A DNA stretch of 64,000 bases from Haliotis asinina (taxonomy: Eukaryota; Mollusca; Gastropoda; Lepetellida; Haliotidae), in the NCBI RefSeq assembly GCF_037392515.1, contig NC_090288.1, positions 16,090,969 through 16,154,968 on the forward strand, written 5' to 3'. Both the position numbers and the translations under genes were made by a program. The notes beneath the pieces were generated by a model, which searched no databases, was not told the origin of the DNA, and worked only from the letters and a program-made list of their open reading frames with translations. The first letter of the stretch is position 1. Every line of letters begins with the position of its first letter. Shown here piece after piece: positions 40,001 to 53,852 of the stretch.

Positions 40001-43000
40001 GTTTTATGCCGTTTTAGACGCATATTAGATTTCTCCAATTTTCAAAGCCATATGACCGCCAAATGATGAAACTTTTGATATACATGTAAGAACAGGAAAT
40101 GTTAAGCATCTCATGCTGATGCTCTATGCCGATTTTCACGTCATTATGTGTAGAACTGTAGTAGATACAGCGTTTCAAATGTAGTGTCACCAGAATCTGC
40201 TGAAATCCAATATGGCGGCCAAACAATTCACATTTTGACATGCATCAAAGAACAAAAAATGTTTAACACATCAAGTTACAGCACACTGCAAGATTGTAGC
40301 TGCATAGCTGTAATAGTAATGGTGCTGCGATTTTTTGAAAATACATCTGAGTTGAAAATAAACAACAAAAGTAAACATCTGAACATGCGTAACTAAGCAA
40401 GATATCGCAATATACTTCCACTTGGTACGTATATCAGGTACCTGTTCTATATCTGCAAAATCACAATGTTCTGCAGTAAATATTTTCAGAGTTATGGATT
40501 GCGGAAAATGCGTACTTCACAAAATCTGCAAATTTCCTTTCAACAGCTTCAATCCAATATGGCCGCCGCATCACGTGACTTTTGATATATGACTAAGAAC
40601 AAAAATTGTTCACCAGCCAAAAACAACTTCAGAACATGTATTTCAAGCGTTGTAGCTGCTAAGTTTGCCTTGCAAAAAAAATCACAGAGAAGCCTGTATA
40701 CGTTTTTGAAGACAACTTTTGCCCCGAAGTAGTATCCAATATGGCGGCCATCAAATCCACACTGTCGCATTTGACGATGTCGTTGCGTAGGGAGGTGCCT
40801 AGAGACAAAGTATGGCAAGTTTGAAAGCGGTAGCTGTTGTAGTTGTAGTGCAGCAGATTTTGGGAGCAAAGTAGTCAGAATTGGGCTGAAAAACAGCAGC
40901 AAAAACTTCAATCGCAAATAGCGGCCAAACGGTGCATTTTAGCGACTCGGCGCAACAGATGAAATTGTAGACATTTTGATTGCGCATCTGCTCAAGAAGT
41001 TTGGTAGTCATTGCAGCAGTAGTTTTGGAGATTATTGCATTTCAAATTGAAAATTTTGAATTAATTTTGATTTATCTGCCCTTTGCTATTGGACCCACAG
41101 CCTAGAGATTTTAATGGGGAATATCTACACCTCGGTGCGCATCTGCCTGATTTTTTTCAAGCGATTCTGTCCACTGGTGCTCTTTGTATCGCTGGCACAA
41201 AATACGGCGGAAAAATAAATAATAATAAAAACATCAGTAATTACAATAGGTCTTCTGCCTTATGGCAAGAAGCCCTAATAAGAAAAATCGTTATTTTTGA
41301 GTTTTTCGGGGTTTTGACACTTGCATTTGATAGCATGCCAAACAAACAATTTTTTTTAAGTCAAGGTCACCAAGGTCACGTGTCAAGGTCATTTAACTGG
41401 TTAGACACAAGAAAAAGCACTTTTTTTCGCGAGCTAAGGCGACATTGTTATGGCATATAGGCTAAAAGGAATTAGTGTTTCTGCTTTGCCCGGACCCGCT
41501 GTATCATATGCGCTGGTTAGATTTGCTGACAAACTTGTCCGTTGTCTGTTCGTATGTCTGTCCGTCAAAATACTGTATCTCCATTATCTCGGAAACTATT
41601 CAATGTACGGAGTTGAGATTTTGCACACTGCATCCCCTTGACTGTGTGTATCAGTGCTGTAAAACCCAAGTCATTCGGATTTCAACTTTTGTTTCTATGG
41701 CAACCCCGATAAACGAAAAACTTCAATCCAAGATGGCGGCCAAACGGTTAGAGATATCGAATTTTGACCCCCGCCCAAAAATGTTCGGCTTCACATGAAC
41801 AAGCCACATGCAAAATATGGAAGCGATTGGATTAATAGTAATGGAGTTACATGCTGTTTTATGCCGTTTTAGACGCATATTAGATTTCTCCAATTTTCAA
41901 AGCCATATGACCGCCAAATGATGAAACTTTTGATATACATGTAAGAACAGGAAATGTTAAGCATCTCATGCTGATGCTCTATGCCGATTTTCACGTCATT
42001 ATGTGTAGAACTGTAGTAGATACAGCGTTTCAAATGTAGTGTCACCAGAATCTGCTGAAATCCAATATGGCGGCCAAACAATTCACATTTTGACATGCAT
42101 CAAAGAACAAAAAATGTTTAACACATCAAGTTACAGCACACTGCAAGATTGTAGCTGCATAGCTGTAATAGTAATGGTGCTGCGATTTTTTGAAAATACA
42201 TCTGAGTTGAAAATAAACAACAAAAGTAAACATCTGAACATGCGTAACTAAGCAAGATATCGCAATATACTTCCACTTGGTACGTATATCAGGTACCTGT
42301 TCTATATCTGCAAAATCACAATGTTCTGCAGTAAATATTTTCAGAGTTATGGATTGCGGAAAATGCGTACTTCACAAAATCTGCAAATTTCCTTTCAACA
42401 GCTTCAATCCAATATGGCCGCCGCATCACGTGACTTTTGATATATGACTAAGAACAAAAATTGTTCACCAGCCAAAAACAACTTCAGAACATGTATTTCA
42501 AGCGTTGTAGCTGCTAAGTTTGCCTTGCAAAAAAAATCACAGAGAAGCCTGTATACGTTTTTGAAGACAACTTTTGCCCCGAAGTAGTATCCAATATGGC
42601 GGCCATCAAATCCACACTGTCGCATTTGACGATGTCGTTGCGTAGGGAGGTGCCTAGAGACAAAGTATGGCAAGTTTGAAAGCGGTAGCTGTTGTAGTTG
42701 TAGTGCAGCAGATTTTGGGAGCAAAGTAGTCAGAATTGGGCTGAAAAACAGCAGCAAAAACTTCAATCGCAAATAGCGGCCAAACGGTGCATTTTAGCGA
42801 CTCGGCGCAACAGATGAAATTGTAGACATTTTGATTGCGCATCTGCTCAAGAAGTTTGGTAGTCATTGCAGCAGTAGTTTTGGAGATTATTGCATTTCAA
42901 ATTGAAAATTTTGAATTAATTTTGATTTATCTGCCCTTTGCTATTGGACCCACAGCCTAGAGATTTTAATGGGGAATATCTACACCTCGGTGCGCATCTG

Positions 43001-46000
43001 CCTGATTTTTTTCAAGCGATTCTGTCCACTGGTGCTCTTTGTATCGCTGGCACAAAATACGGCGGAAAAATAAATAATAATAAAAACATCAGTAATTACA
43101 ATAGGTCTTCTGCCTTATGGCAAGAAGCCCTAATAAGAAAAATCGTTATTTTTGAGTTTTTCGGGGTTTTGACACTTGCATTTGATAGCATGCCAAACAA
43201 ACAATTTTTTTTAAGTCAAGGTCACCAAGGTCACGTGTCAAGGTCATTTAACTGGTTAGACACAAGAAAAAGCACTTTTTTTCGCGAGCTAAGGCGACAT
43301 TGTTATGGCATATAGGCTAAAAGGAATTAGTGTTTCTGCTTTGCCCGGACCCGCTGTATCATATGCGCTGGTTAGATTTGCTGACAAACTTGTCCGTTGT
43401 CTGTTCGTATGTCTGTCCGTCAAAATACTGTATCTCCATTATCTCGGAAACTATTCAATGTACGGAGTTGAGATTTTGCACACTGCATCCCCTTGACTGT
43501 GTGTATCAGTGCTGTAAAACCCAAGTCATTCGGATTTCAACTTTTGTTTCTATGGCAACCCCGATAAACGAAAAACTTCAATCCAAGATGGCGGCCAAAC
43601 GGTTAGAGATATCGAATTTTGACCCCCGCCCAAAAATGTTCGGCTTCACATGAACAAGCCACATGCAAAATATGGAAGCGATTGGATTAATAGTAATGGA
43701 GTTACATGCTGTTTTATGCCGTTTTAGACGCATATTAGATTTCTCCAATTTTCAAAGCCATATGACCGCCAAATGATGAAACTTTTGATATACATGTAAG
43801 AACAGGAAATGTTAAGCATCTCATGCTGATGCTCTATGCCGATTTTCACGTCATTATGTGTAGAACTGTAGTAGATACAGCGTTTCAAATGTAGTGTCAC
43901 CAGAATCTGCTGAAATCCAATATGGCGGCCAAACAATTCACATTTTGACATGCATCAAAGAACAAAAAATGTTTAACACATCAAGTTACAGCACACTGCA
44001 AGATTGTAGCTGCATAGCTGTAATAGTAATGGTGCTGCGATTTTTTGAAAATACATCTGAGTTGAAAATAAACAACAAAAGTAAACATCTGAACATGCGT
44101 AACTAAGCAAGATATCGCAATATACTTCCACTTGGTACGTATATCAGGTACCTGTTCTATATCTGCAAAATCACAATGTTCTGCAGTAAATATTTTCAGA
44201 GTTATGGATTGCGGAAAATGCGTACTTCACAAAATCTGCAAATTTCCTTTCAACAGCTTCAATCCAATATGGCCGCCGCATCACGTGACTTTTGATATAT
44301 GACTAAGAACAAAAATTGTTCACCAGCCAAAAACAACTTCAGAACATGTATTTCAAGCGTTGTAGCTGCTAAGTTTGCCTTGCAAAAAAAATCACAGAGA
44401 AGCCTGTATACGTTTTTGAAGACAACTTTTGCCCCGAAGTAGTATCCAATATGGCGGCCATCAAATCCACACTGTCGCATTTGACGATGTCGTTGCGTAG
44501 GGAGGTGCCTAGAGACAAAGTATGGCAAGTTTGAAAGCGGTAGCTGTTGTAGTTGTAGTGCAGCAGATTTTGGGAGCAAAGTAGTCAGAATTGGGCTGAA
44601 AAACAGCAGCAAAAACTTCAATCGCAAATAGCGGCCAAACGGTGCATTTTAGCGACTCGGCGCAACAGATGAAATTGTAGACATTTTGATTGCGCATCTG
44701 CTCAAGAAGTTTGGTAGTCATTGCAGCAGTAGTTTTGGAGATTATTGCATTTCAAATTGAAAATTTTGAATTAATTTTGATTTATCTGCCCTTTGCTATT
44801 GGACCCACAGCCTAGAGATTTTAATGGGGAATATCTACACCTCGGTGCGCATCTGCCTGATTTTTTTCAAGCGATTCTGTCCACTGGTGCTCTTTGTATC
44901 GCTGGCACAAAATACGGCGGAAAAATAAATAATAATAAAAACATCAGTAATTACAATAGGTCTTCTGCCTTATGGCAAGAAGCCCTAATAAGAAAAATCG
45001 TTATTTTTGAGTTTTTCGGGGTTTTGACACTTGCATTTGATAGCATGCCAAACAAACAATTTTTTTTAAGTCAAGGTCACCAAGGTCACGTGTCAAGGTC
45101 ATTTAACTGGTTAGACACAAGAAAAAGCACTTTTTTTCGCGAGCTAAGGCGACATTGTTATGGCATATAGGCTAAAAGGAATTAGTGTTTCTGCTTTGCC
45201 CGGACCCGCTGTATCATATGCGCTGGTTAGATTTGCTGACAAACTTGTCCGTTGTCTGTTCGTATGTCTGTCCGTCAAAATACTGTATCTCCATTATCTC
45301 GGAAACTATTCAATGTACGGAGTTGAGATTTTGCACACTGCATCCCCTTGACTGTGTGTATCAGTGCTGTAAAACCCAAGTCATTCGGATTTCAACTTTT
45401 GTTTCTATGGCAACCCCGATAAACGAAAAACTTCAATCCAAGATGGCGGCCAAACGGTTAGAGATATCGAATTTTGACCCCCGCCCAAAAATGTTCGGCT
45501 TCACATGAACAAGCCACATGCAAAATATGGAAGCGATTGGATTAATAGTAATGGAGTTACATGCTGTTTTATGCCGTTTTAGACGCATATTAGATTTCTC
45601 CAATTTTCAAAGCCATATGACCGCCAAATGATGAAACTTTTGATATACATGTAAGAACAGGAAATGTTAAGCATCTCATGCTGATGCTCTATGCCGATTT
45701 TCACGTCATTATGTGTAGAACTGTAGTAGATACAGCGTTTCAAATGTAGTGTCACCAGAATCTGCTGAAATCCAATATGGCGGCCAAACAATTCACATTT
45801 TGACATGCATCAAAGAACAAAAAATGTTTAACACATCAAGTTACAGCACACTGCAAGATTGTAGCTGCATAGCTGTAATAGTAATGGTGCTGCGATTTTT
45901 TGAAAATACATCTGAGTTGAAAATAAACAACAAAAGTAAACATCTGAACATGCGTAACTAAGCAAGATATCGCAATATACTTCCACTTGGTACGTATATC

Positions 46001-46844
46001 AGGTACCTGTTCTATATCTGCAAAATCACAATGTTCTGCAGTAAATATTTTCAGAGTTATGGATTGCGGAAAATGCGTACTTCACAAAATCTGCAAATTT
46101 CCTTTCAACAGCTTCAATCCAATATGGCCGCCGCATCACGTGACTTTTGATATATGACTAAGAACAAAAATTGTTCACCAGCCAAAAACAACTTCAGAAC
46201 ATGTATTTCAAGCGTTGTAGCTGCTAAGTTTGCCTTGCAAAAAAAATCACAGAGAAGCCTGTATACGTTTTTGAAGACAACTTTTGCCCCGAAGTAGTAT
46301 CCAATATGGCGGCCATCAAATCCACACTGTCGCATTTGACGATGTCGTTGCGTAGGGAGGTGCCTAGAGACAAAGTATGGCAAGTTTGAAAGCGGTAGCT
46401 GTTGTAGTTGTAGTGCAGCAGATTTTGGGAGCAAAGTAGTCAGAATTGGGCTGAAAAACAGCAGCAAAAACTTCAATCGCAAATAGCGGCCAAACGGTGC
46501 ATTTTAGCGACTCGGCGCAACAGATGAAATTGTAGACATTTTGATTGCGCATCTGCTCAAGAAGTTTGGTAGTCATTGCAGCAGTAGTTTTGGAGATTAT
46601 TGCATTTCAAATTGAAAATTTTGAATTAATTTTGATTTATCTGCCCTTTGCTATTGGACCCACAGCCTAGAGATTTTAATGGGGAATATCTACACCTCGG
46701 TGCGCATCTGCCTGATTTTTTTCAAGCGATTCTGTCCACTGGTGCTCTTTGTATCGCTGGCACAAAATACGGCGGAAAAATAAATAATAATAAAAACATC
46801 AGTAATTACAATAGGTCTTCTGCCTTATGGCAAGAAGCCCTAAT
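37069..46844. repeat. 1855-bp satellite-like tandem array, ~5.3 copies
   Basis: Equivalent landmarks recur at exactly 1855-bp steps (for example GTCGTTGCGTAGGG at 37069, 38924, and so on through 46344), and all translated frames are identical between copies. The array begins at 37069 and ends at 46844, where the sixth copy is cut after about 0.27 unit (unit reads taataagaaa, flank reads taattactgg). Short open frames of 60-125 codons in each unit have no protein-like features and overlap on both strands, so no gene is called. Each unit carries several ATGGCGGCC-type motifs and a GTCTGTCCGTC stretch seen in other repeats here. Confidence 0.95.
38023..39063 (+). repeat. diverged ~175-bp subrepeats inside the 1855-bp unit
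   Basis: ATGGCGGCC or a close variant begins at 38023, 38197 (ATGACCGCC), 38357, 38704 (ATGGCCGCC), 38886 and 39063 (degenerate, TAGCGGCC). Steps are 174, 160, 347 (two units), 182 and 177. After the motif several registers share TTTTGATAT and AAGAACAAAAAATGTT, then GTAGCTGC further on. The 1855-bp unit is therefore itself built from older, diverged repeats. Confidence 0.6.
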
Positions 46845-49800
46845 TACTGGGATGATTTATATGGTGAAATAGTTCTTGTCAGTAAATATTTTTTCATCAT
46901 GGCTGCGATTGCATACAGATCAATATTTGAATATGATTAATATGTTATTATTATAATTTTATTTTCCATACTCCCCTTGCCACTTGGTTGATCGGAATCA
47001 GATATTAATCTGCCAAAACTGATTGATTGCCTTGGGTGTCTTGACATTTGAGTGTCTTGACATTGTGTTCATTGTTTCCTTTTATATTTCTTGTTTATTT
47101 TAAATGACAGTAGGGTCATTGATGGTTGGATTAGTTGGCTGACAAAAAAATGTGTTCATTTTGATAATTTCTGTTATGCAAACATGCAAGGACTGCTCTG
47201 TGGATAGGTCATGTACAAAGTAGAACAAGGGTAGTGTTTTGGAAAGAACCTGGCAGATAACTGGAATGCTAAAATGTCATTTAAAAAGTACAGGTGTGAT
47301 GCAGAGACCCTGTTAGCCTTTCTGAAAAGCAAGGCTATGGTCCACCTGTGCTCAGTTATGTGGGCCTTTTAGAAAAGACTGTGGGTTTGATTAAGAGTAA
47401 CATTTCTTGTGAGTTGTGCTAGCCACTTTGTTGTCCATTTCAGGGACTATTGCAGATTACGCTTAGGAAAAAAAGGGAGATAATTCCCTTTGGTGGTATC
47501 TTGATGAGGAGCAGCAGTTATGTCTCTTGACAAGCTCTCCCTGAAGTCCACTATATTGATACTTCATATTGTCATCTGTGACCATCAAGTGCAGTCATGT
47601 GCAGGCTGTCTTTGGAAAATTATCTTGTGTTATTTCTGAATGAGAATGAGAATGAATTCATTTAGTTTTCTAAATTCCATACAGCGAAGGTTAACAATTT
47701 AAAGAAGAAAACCTGAATAAAGTATTGTCAACACATTTATGAAAAGATTATCATTGGTATGAGAAAAATTTGAATGTAAGAATAAATGATAAACTATAAA
47801 TACCACCCACTTTCAATGTACTTTAACAACACATCTGAACACTTGAACACTTACCGAGTAGTTTTCTTAGTCAAGCTGAAACTGTAAATCTTAGTTTTCA
47901 CCTGGAAACATTTGATACAACACAAAAAAATGGACGCATCAACAATAAGCATAATTATCAGTCTGACCGTGACTTATGCATATTTATAAAACCTTTTTGC
48001 ACCGAGTTGCCAAGCGAAAGCTAACTCAATGACTTCACCAATTCATCCATATCTGTACTGTGTGCCTTACAATGATAAGCATGAATAGTGCATGGGTGCA
48101 GCCTAGAATTAATGCTGATCACCATAGCAAAATATATTGAGATGGTTGACATGAGTAATAATACAAAGCCTTAGTGTGGATTCGGCACAATCCTTCTTTT
48201 TGTGCTATCTGCATCAGCAGTTGTGACATGTTGTGCTTCAGCACTTTTACATTACAATTTATAAATGTGTATGTGAATATGAATGAATTGTTTGTTTGCT
48301 CACAGTGTATGTATGAAATCAAAAGCCACTTGTCTGCAAGGTGTGTCACCTGAATCTCATACTTACTTTGATCATTCCTGCTGTCCCCAAGCTTAGAGCC
48401 AGCAGAGTTAGTTCCTGTGAACAGCTTGTAAGAACTTAAGAGCATTCTAGTTCTTGAAAGTGTGTATGTTGAGAGCATTCTAGTACTAAATATTCTTTGT
48501 GTTAAAAGATTTTTTTGTTACTGTTCTACATGCATGTACTTTGTTTGAGACAATGAGAGCATTCTAGGTATTTTAGTTATTTGCACTTGTATTGAGAACG
48601 TCTAATAACTACATGTAGTCAGAGCATGTATTCCTGTTACATGTACTGGTATAAAGACATTGATATTTACTACCTGTACCAATATTAAAGATTTTGGATA
48701 CTGTAGTTTGTGTGCACACCATATGTGAGGGGATGTGACAGTAGGAGTGCTTATGTATGTTACACAGTTAATTGACTTCATGATATTTTGGTGACACAAA
48801 TATTTATACTGAGATAAACCTGGACAAGAGTTATCTACCTTTTCAAATTTAATATAAGTATTCTGTTTTAATTGGGGATAATTTTGATACCCTCTGGTAA
48901 CATACTTTCTACTATTTTTTAATATTAGACTAGTGTGAATTTACTATATAAAAATTCATTTTAACAAATCTTGCTGTTATAAAAATCTTCCTTCATTGAT
49001 GAATCAATATTCTTTTTTAGTTCCTGTTTTTTAGAAGTTAATTAATGTGTCAAGTCCTATGTACTGCCTTGAAATTTGATTTTTGTGCTTAATTTCATAT
49101 CAGTACTGAAATATCTTTCTTAAAAAGCACATGAAATAGTAAATATAAAAAATTTACTTTAAAGAGAACTATTATTTACATATTTCTTTTTACAGGGGGC
49201 TTCACTTGTCAAACAAATGCTGTGGTGACTTGCTGTTTTTATTAAATATTTAGATTTGAGACACATTTTATAGAAAATGATACCAGATTTTGAAATTTCT
49301 TGACATTTTACTATTTTGTAGCTACCCTCCTAGAGAGCATTCTGATTACTGCCTGCCTATATGGCTTAAGTTTAGGACTTCTTCTTGCTCATATTCAAGG
49401 AATAACAGCATTAAGAGCAATAATCTTGCATGTTTTTAAAGTGTATCATCACTTATAATTAGTAAGTTGGAGAGAGTGATGCATTACAAAGTTGAAACTG
49501 ATCCAATGAAAATTCATTAGCCAGTCATGCAGGGCTGTGGAGATAAGCCTGACTGGATTTTTACTAGCCTTGGGCAAGGGGCCAGTGGCTATTTCACGAT
49601 CTGATTTGAAGGCTTTATGCATCACATGACCCTCATGTGTTTTAGTCATCTTCGTGATGATGTTTAATTGATATACTAGTACACATGTCAGGACACTGAT
49701 ATTGCTGTTGGCTGCATATTATGCAATTTAAATTCAATCAGTTGTACGTTTTTTAAAATTTTTATTCAAAAATGCAAGAGTGTTGTTTCAAGTAAATATG

Positions 49801-49849
49801 TTGAATGTCAGCTTGGCTCGATGAGTTCTTCGCCACATGTGTTCTACTT
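46845..49849. other. right flank of the satellite array; no gene seen
   Basis: AT-rich. The word gagagcattct recurs at ~48439, ~48471, ~48555 and ~49333. A motif ttttactagcc...ccagtggct at ~49560 recurs near 52370, suggesting an old interspersed repeat. Confidence 0.4.
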
Positions 49850-50342
49850 CAGGCCTACCATACAAACGGTGAACAAATCATCAAAACTGAACTCATATAC
49901 ACCAAAACTGAATTCATATCCACCAAAACAGAACAAAAATCACCAGAAACTGCCACAATATCCTCTAAGACTGAAAGAAACCCCCTGTTATGGAACATCA
50001 TTGACTATAGCCTATTGATCTCCCCTCGCCGCCATCTTTGATGATATTTATGCCGTTTCAGGATGCTGTGGTTGCCGTTTTTGGATGCTTTGGATGACTC
50101 TGACTGTGTGCTTGGCGACCGTTCTGAGCTGTTGTAGCTGATGTGCGAGTTTTGTTTCCATTCAAACGATTAGTTTTCCGTTACAGGGGGTTTGTTTCAG
50201 TTTTAGAGGATATTGTGGCAGTTTCTGGTAATTTTTGTTCTGTTTTGGTGGAAATGAGTCCATTTTTGGTGGATGTGAGTTTAGTTTTGGTGTGTATGAG
50301 TTCAGTTTTGAGGATCTGATCACTGTCTGTAAGGTAGGCCTG
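49850..50342. mobile_element. inverted repeat, ~150-bp arms, 182-bp spacer
   Basis: The left arm 49850-49994 and the right arm 50177-50342 are diverged reverse complements, both including ccaaaacagaacaaaaat and gaaactgccacaatatcctc. A small internal repetition (accaaaactgaa) differs in copy number between the arms. Likely an old foldback element. Confidence 0.8.
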
Positions 50343-50575
50343 TACTTACTAGAGGCCATATGGAATAGTGCATGTTGGGATAACTGAGGCATGATGTGAG
50401 CTGTTCCTCTTGAGTGAACAGGAGGTATGGCCTAAGATGGCCTAAGATGACTGTAAGATTTACTATGTGTATGCTCAGTAAAATATGGAATGCCTCCTGA
50501 AATGTTTGCTACATTGACTTTTACACAAGTCACAGCTTCATCTCAGTCAAGGGGAAAAATAATCCCTCGGGTTAA

Positions 50576-50720
50576 GTAGGATAGCCTAGTGGTTAAAGCC
50601 TTCACTCATCACACCTGGGTTCGATTTCCCACATGGGCACAATGTGTGCACCCCTTTCTGGGTCTCGTGTTGTGATATTGCTGGACTATTGTGGCATAAA
50701 AGTAAACTCACTCACTCACA
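50576..50720 (+). mobile_element. SINE family A copy
   Basis: gtaggatagcctagtggtta, ctgggttcgatttcccacat and aaagtaaactcactcactca. Confidence 0.85.
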
Positions 50721-51339
50721 CAGCAATCCCTCACTTGGAACCTGGAGGCATGCTTGGTCCAGCTGTCCAGTTCGCTATACTTATGATATTGGTTTGAATT
50801 AAGGTCCTCTCTCATTTGATTCTAGGCCTGTCAGCATGATCCCTGTGTCTGTCAGTAATACAGATGTGGTAAACATTCAATACCTGAATCAACCCAAGCT
50901 TTCTTTCCACTTTACGCAAGGATGCTAAAATAAATGGCAACATACTCATTCACTCACTATAACTCTCTTATCTGTACAAGAAATATCAGATAAGATAAAT
51001 TATTGTGGAGTTCTGGTACTTTAGGATATGATTAAGATAATTATTGACTTATCACCCTATTTCACAGAATGAAATAGCCAGATGATTGCAAAACAATAAT
51101 TATTTGTCTAAGGACGGAGTGTTTCTTAACATATCTGAATGTTGTATCACAAATGAAATAACCATATCAAAATACACAGGCATCTATACTGTACAAAGCT
51201 TATACAGTACAGATTATTGACGAGCAGATTTATTGAGGGTTGCTATGGAGACACCATGTTCATATCGCGTGATCTCATTATGGGGCACGCCCTTCTCATA
51301 GTGACAGCCTAATGCTTAGTCTCTAAATAGATATAATTT

Positions 51340-51631
51340 TGATAGGAACAAACAAACCTATTACAATTTGAAAAGAAGCACCAGGGAGAACAGAGTCTGA
51401 ACCTGGAGAAAGCTAGACTTGGTATATTGAGGGCTTTTGCAGTGAAGAGAAGGCTAGACAGAAGGGAAAATAATGTGGTTCAGGGACTGAGAGACAGACT
51501 AAGTGACAGTGATTGAGGGGATATATTGTGTGTGATGTGTTTACTTTGTAGTGATAACAAGTTGAGTATGTGCAATTAATACTGGCACAAGTATAATTTG
51601 ATTCTTATATGTATCATTGAAAGAGACGCAG
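51340..51631 (+). other. possible 5' non-coding exon of the gelsolin-like gene
   Basis: An excellent donor (CAG|gtgagt at 51631/51632) follows a purine-rich stretch without open frames. It could be an untranslated first exon spliced to 54639. The start of the stretch is a guess and nothing else supports it. Confidence 0.2.
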
Positions 51632-51697
51632 GTGAGTGTTATGTTCCTTTTATTATTCAAATATTTCATTATATATTTTAAATTGTTTTTGATAATT

Positions 51698-51890
51698 TAG
51701 AATGGATCTTCAGTAACCCATGCTTATTGTTAAAGGTGATTAATGGGATCGAGTGGTCAGGTTGACTTGGTTGATGCATCGTTTCCCATTTGCTTAGATT
51801 GATGCTCATGCAGTTGATCACAGGATTACCTGGTCCTGATGCAATTATTTCCTGACTCCTGCTATATGGCATAAAAGTAAACTCACTCAG
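51698..51890 (+). mobile_element. SINE family B copy, diverged
   Basis: ttagaatggatcttcagtaa to ataaaagtaaactcactcag. Confidence 0.8.
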
Positions 51891-53097
51891 TAATAGCTTT
51901 TTTCCGTGCTCTGTGATTATTGGATTACAAACAATATATTTGGTATATACTTCCAGGAGCACAGATGTAAGTAGATGTTATAAATAGATCTTGTGATGAC
52001 TTAGTATAAAACAGGAATGAAAAAATAATTCTTAACAATTTTAATTTCTTCTAGATTTTAATCAAAGCTTAGGCTGTTTCTGTGGCCTGCAGCCAGAAAC
52101 AAGGACTGGGATGAAAAATGACATGAAGCTGAACATGTTTTTTTTTCCCCAAATCAAGTTATACTGCTTAAAACACTAGTCAGAACTGTGGGAGTATAAG
52201 CTGTCTTGGGTTATAATAGGTCCCTGTCAGTTTATTCAGGTTCTAACTGACCAAATGGATGATGATTGATTGAGTATACATACCTTGATGACATACTTAC
52301 AAAATGTCCCCATGAAAATCATCATTCTGTCCAGTGACTGGGGAGATTTGATGGCCCGACTGGTTATTTACTAGCCACAGGCTACCTTGCCAGTGGCTGT
52401 TTTGCACAATGAATGCATCTTTTCTCACATCAGTCCGTATGATTAATGATTCATTCCAGGCTCTTAGTCTCAAGAAATTGTCAAACCATAGTTCCCTGTA
52501 CCATTACATCACAGACCATCTTATTGCCTGCAAAGACCCTGAAGCTAATAATTAGGGGTTCGGGGACACTCATTTGTGTGACTCAGGTTGAAGTAAAACT
52601 GCTTTGTGTGTGATGCTTGTGTTAAACATTTTCCTAGCAAAGAGCACTTTCACTCATAGCCATCGTAGCTTGTGTAGTGCAGATGCCCCAGACGTGAAGG
52701 TCAAGGATGCTGGAAGATTGTTCAGCAAACATCACTGATGACGAAGACTTAGCACACCAAACAAACATTCACATTTTAAGGAAAATAAGTTGAAAGGTGA
52801 TCCAGTTCGAATTTTAATAAAAGCAATGAAGGATGTGTAATAGCACTAGGAAAAACCTTAAATGCATGTTCACAGAGGTATTTCCAGTTTCACCTGTTTC
52901 AGACCAATTAAGTAGATGACTAACATTCATGTGCCTCGTGTTGTAGCATATGGCTAGCGGCCAAATTACTTTCTTTAGATTTTTTCTCTAATGTTAGTTG
53001 AGTTGATCATACAAAATAGTTCAAGTCTGAGGTATTGACTGAGGTAAAACCTGGGTGAATTTGTGGCTGAGCTAGTTTTATTTATGTTGTTTTTTTT

Positions 53098-53360
53098 GTT
53101 TTTGCTAGTTGTTTAACTCTTCATTTGCTCTCAGCACTGTTTCAGTTGTACGGTGGTGGTCTGAAAACAATCGTGTCAACCAAACATTACATCATGATAT
53201 CTGTCAGCCAAGTCACCGAGTTTGAGCACCTAATTCATATTAGTTGAATTTAATGTAGAGAAATGTTGACAGTTATTCTGCCTATCTTGGTGTTCATGTT
53301 ATCAGTCACTGGGTTGTCTGGTCGAGACTTGATTATTGACAGACAGCAATCTTACTGCTT
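53098..53360. mobile_element. two decayed SINE family B fragments in opposite orientations
   Basis: 53098-53235 reads in - orientation (ctcagcactgtttcagttgt, gaaaacaatcgtgtcaac); 53280-53360 in + orientation (cagtcactgggttgtctggt). Confidence 0.45.
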
Positions 53361-53852
53361 CAGTGATAGTGATTCAACACACAAAAATGTTTGACAGATA
53401 GTAATCAAGTTGAAGGGAGAAGTAAACTAAATTTCTTGATAACAATTTCTTAAAGATACTTTAATGGCAACATTTCTTTATAAGGGTGTCTGCTATTATA
53501 AACAAACAAAACTGATTTCTTTCATTTTGTAAAATTTGTATTTGTGAAATTTGTGGATATAAATTCATGATTGTAAATTTATGATTGCGACTTCTGGTAG
53601 ATTTGTTCTGTGTGAAGAGTCAGCACTCCAAGGATAATTGAGGAAGACATTAAATTCTGCACCACGGATGTGCAGCTGATGTATCTTCTAGTAGCTCTTC
53701 CTTGTGGCCTCTTTCCTCTGTTAATTATTTATAATCTCATCATATCTTCCTGATGCAAAGGCTAACTTAAAGTTGACATGACATGATGTACTTGTTCGAG
53801 GAATTTGGAACACCACAGCCAGTTGATATACCCAGGACTTGTTAAATCAATG

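Noticed and set aside
37373..46872. Recurring 63-125-codon frames in the 1855-bp array, both strands
   Set aside because: They overlap each other on opposite strands, have no recognisable domain, and are identical only because the DNA is identical.
48119..48478. 119-codon frame, - strand
   Set aside because: No domain, no splice sites, composition like surrounding AT-rich DNA.
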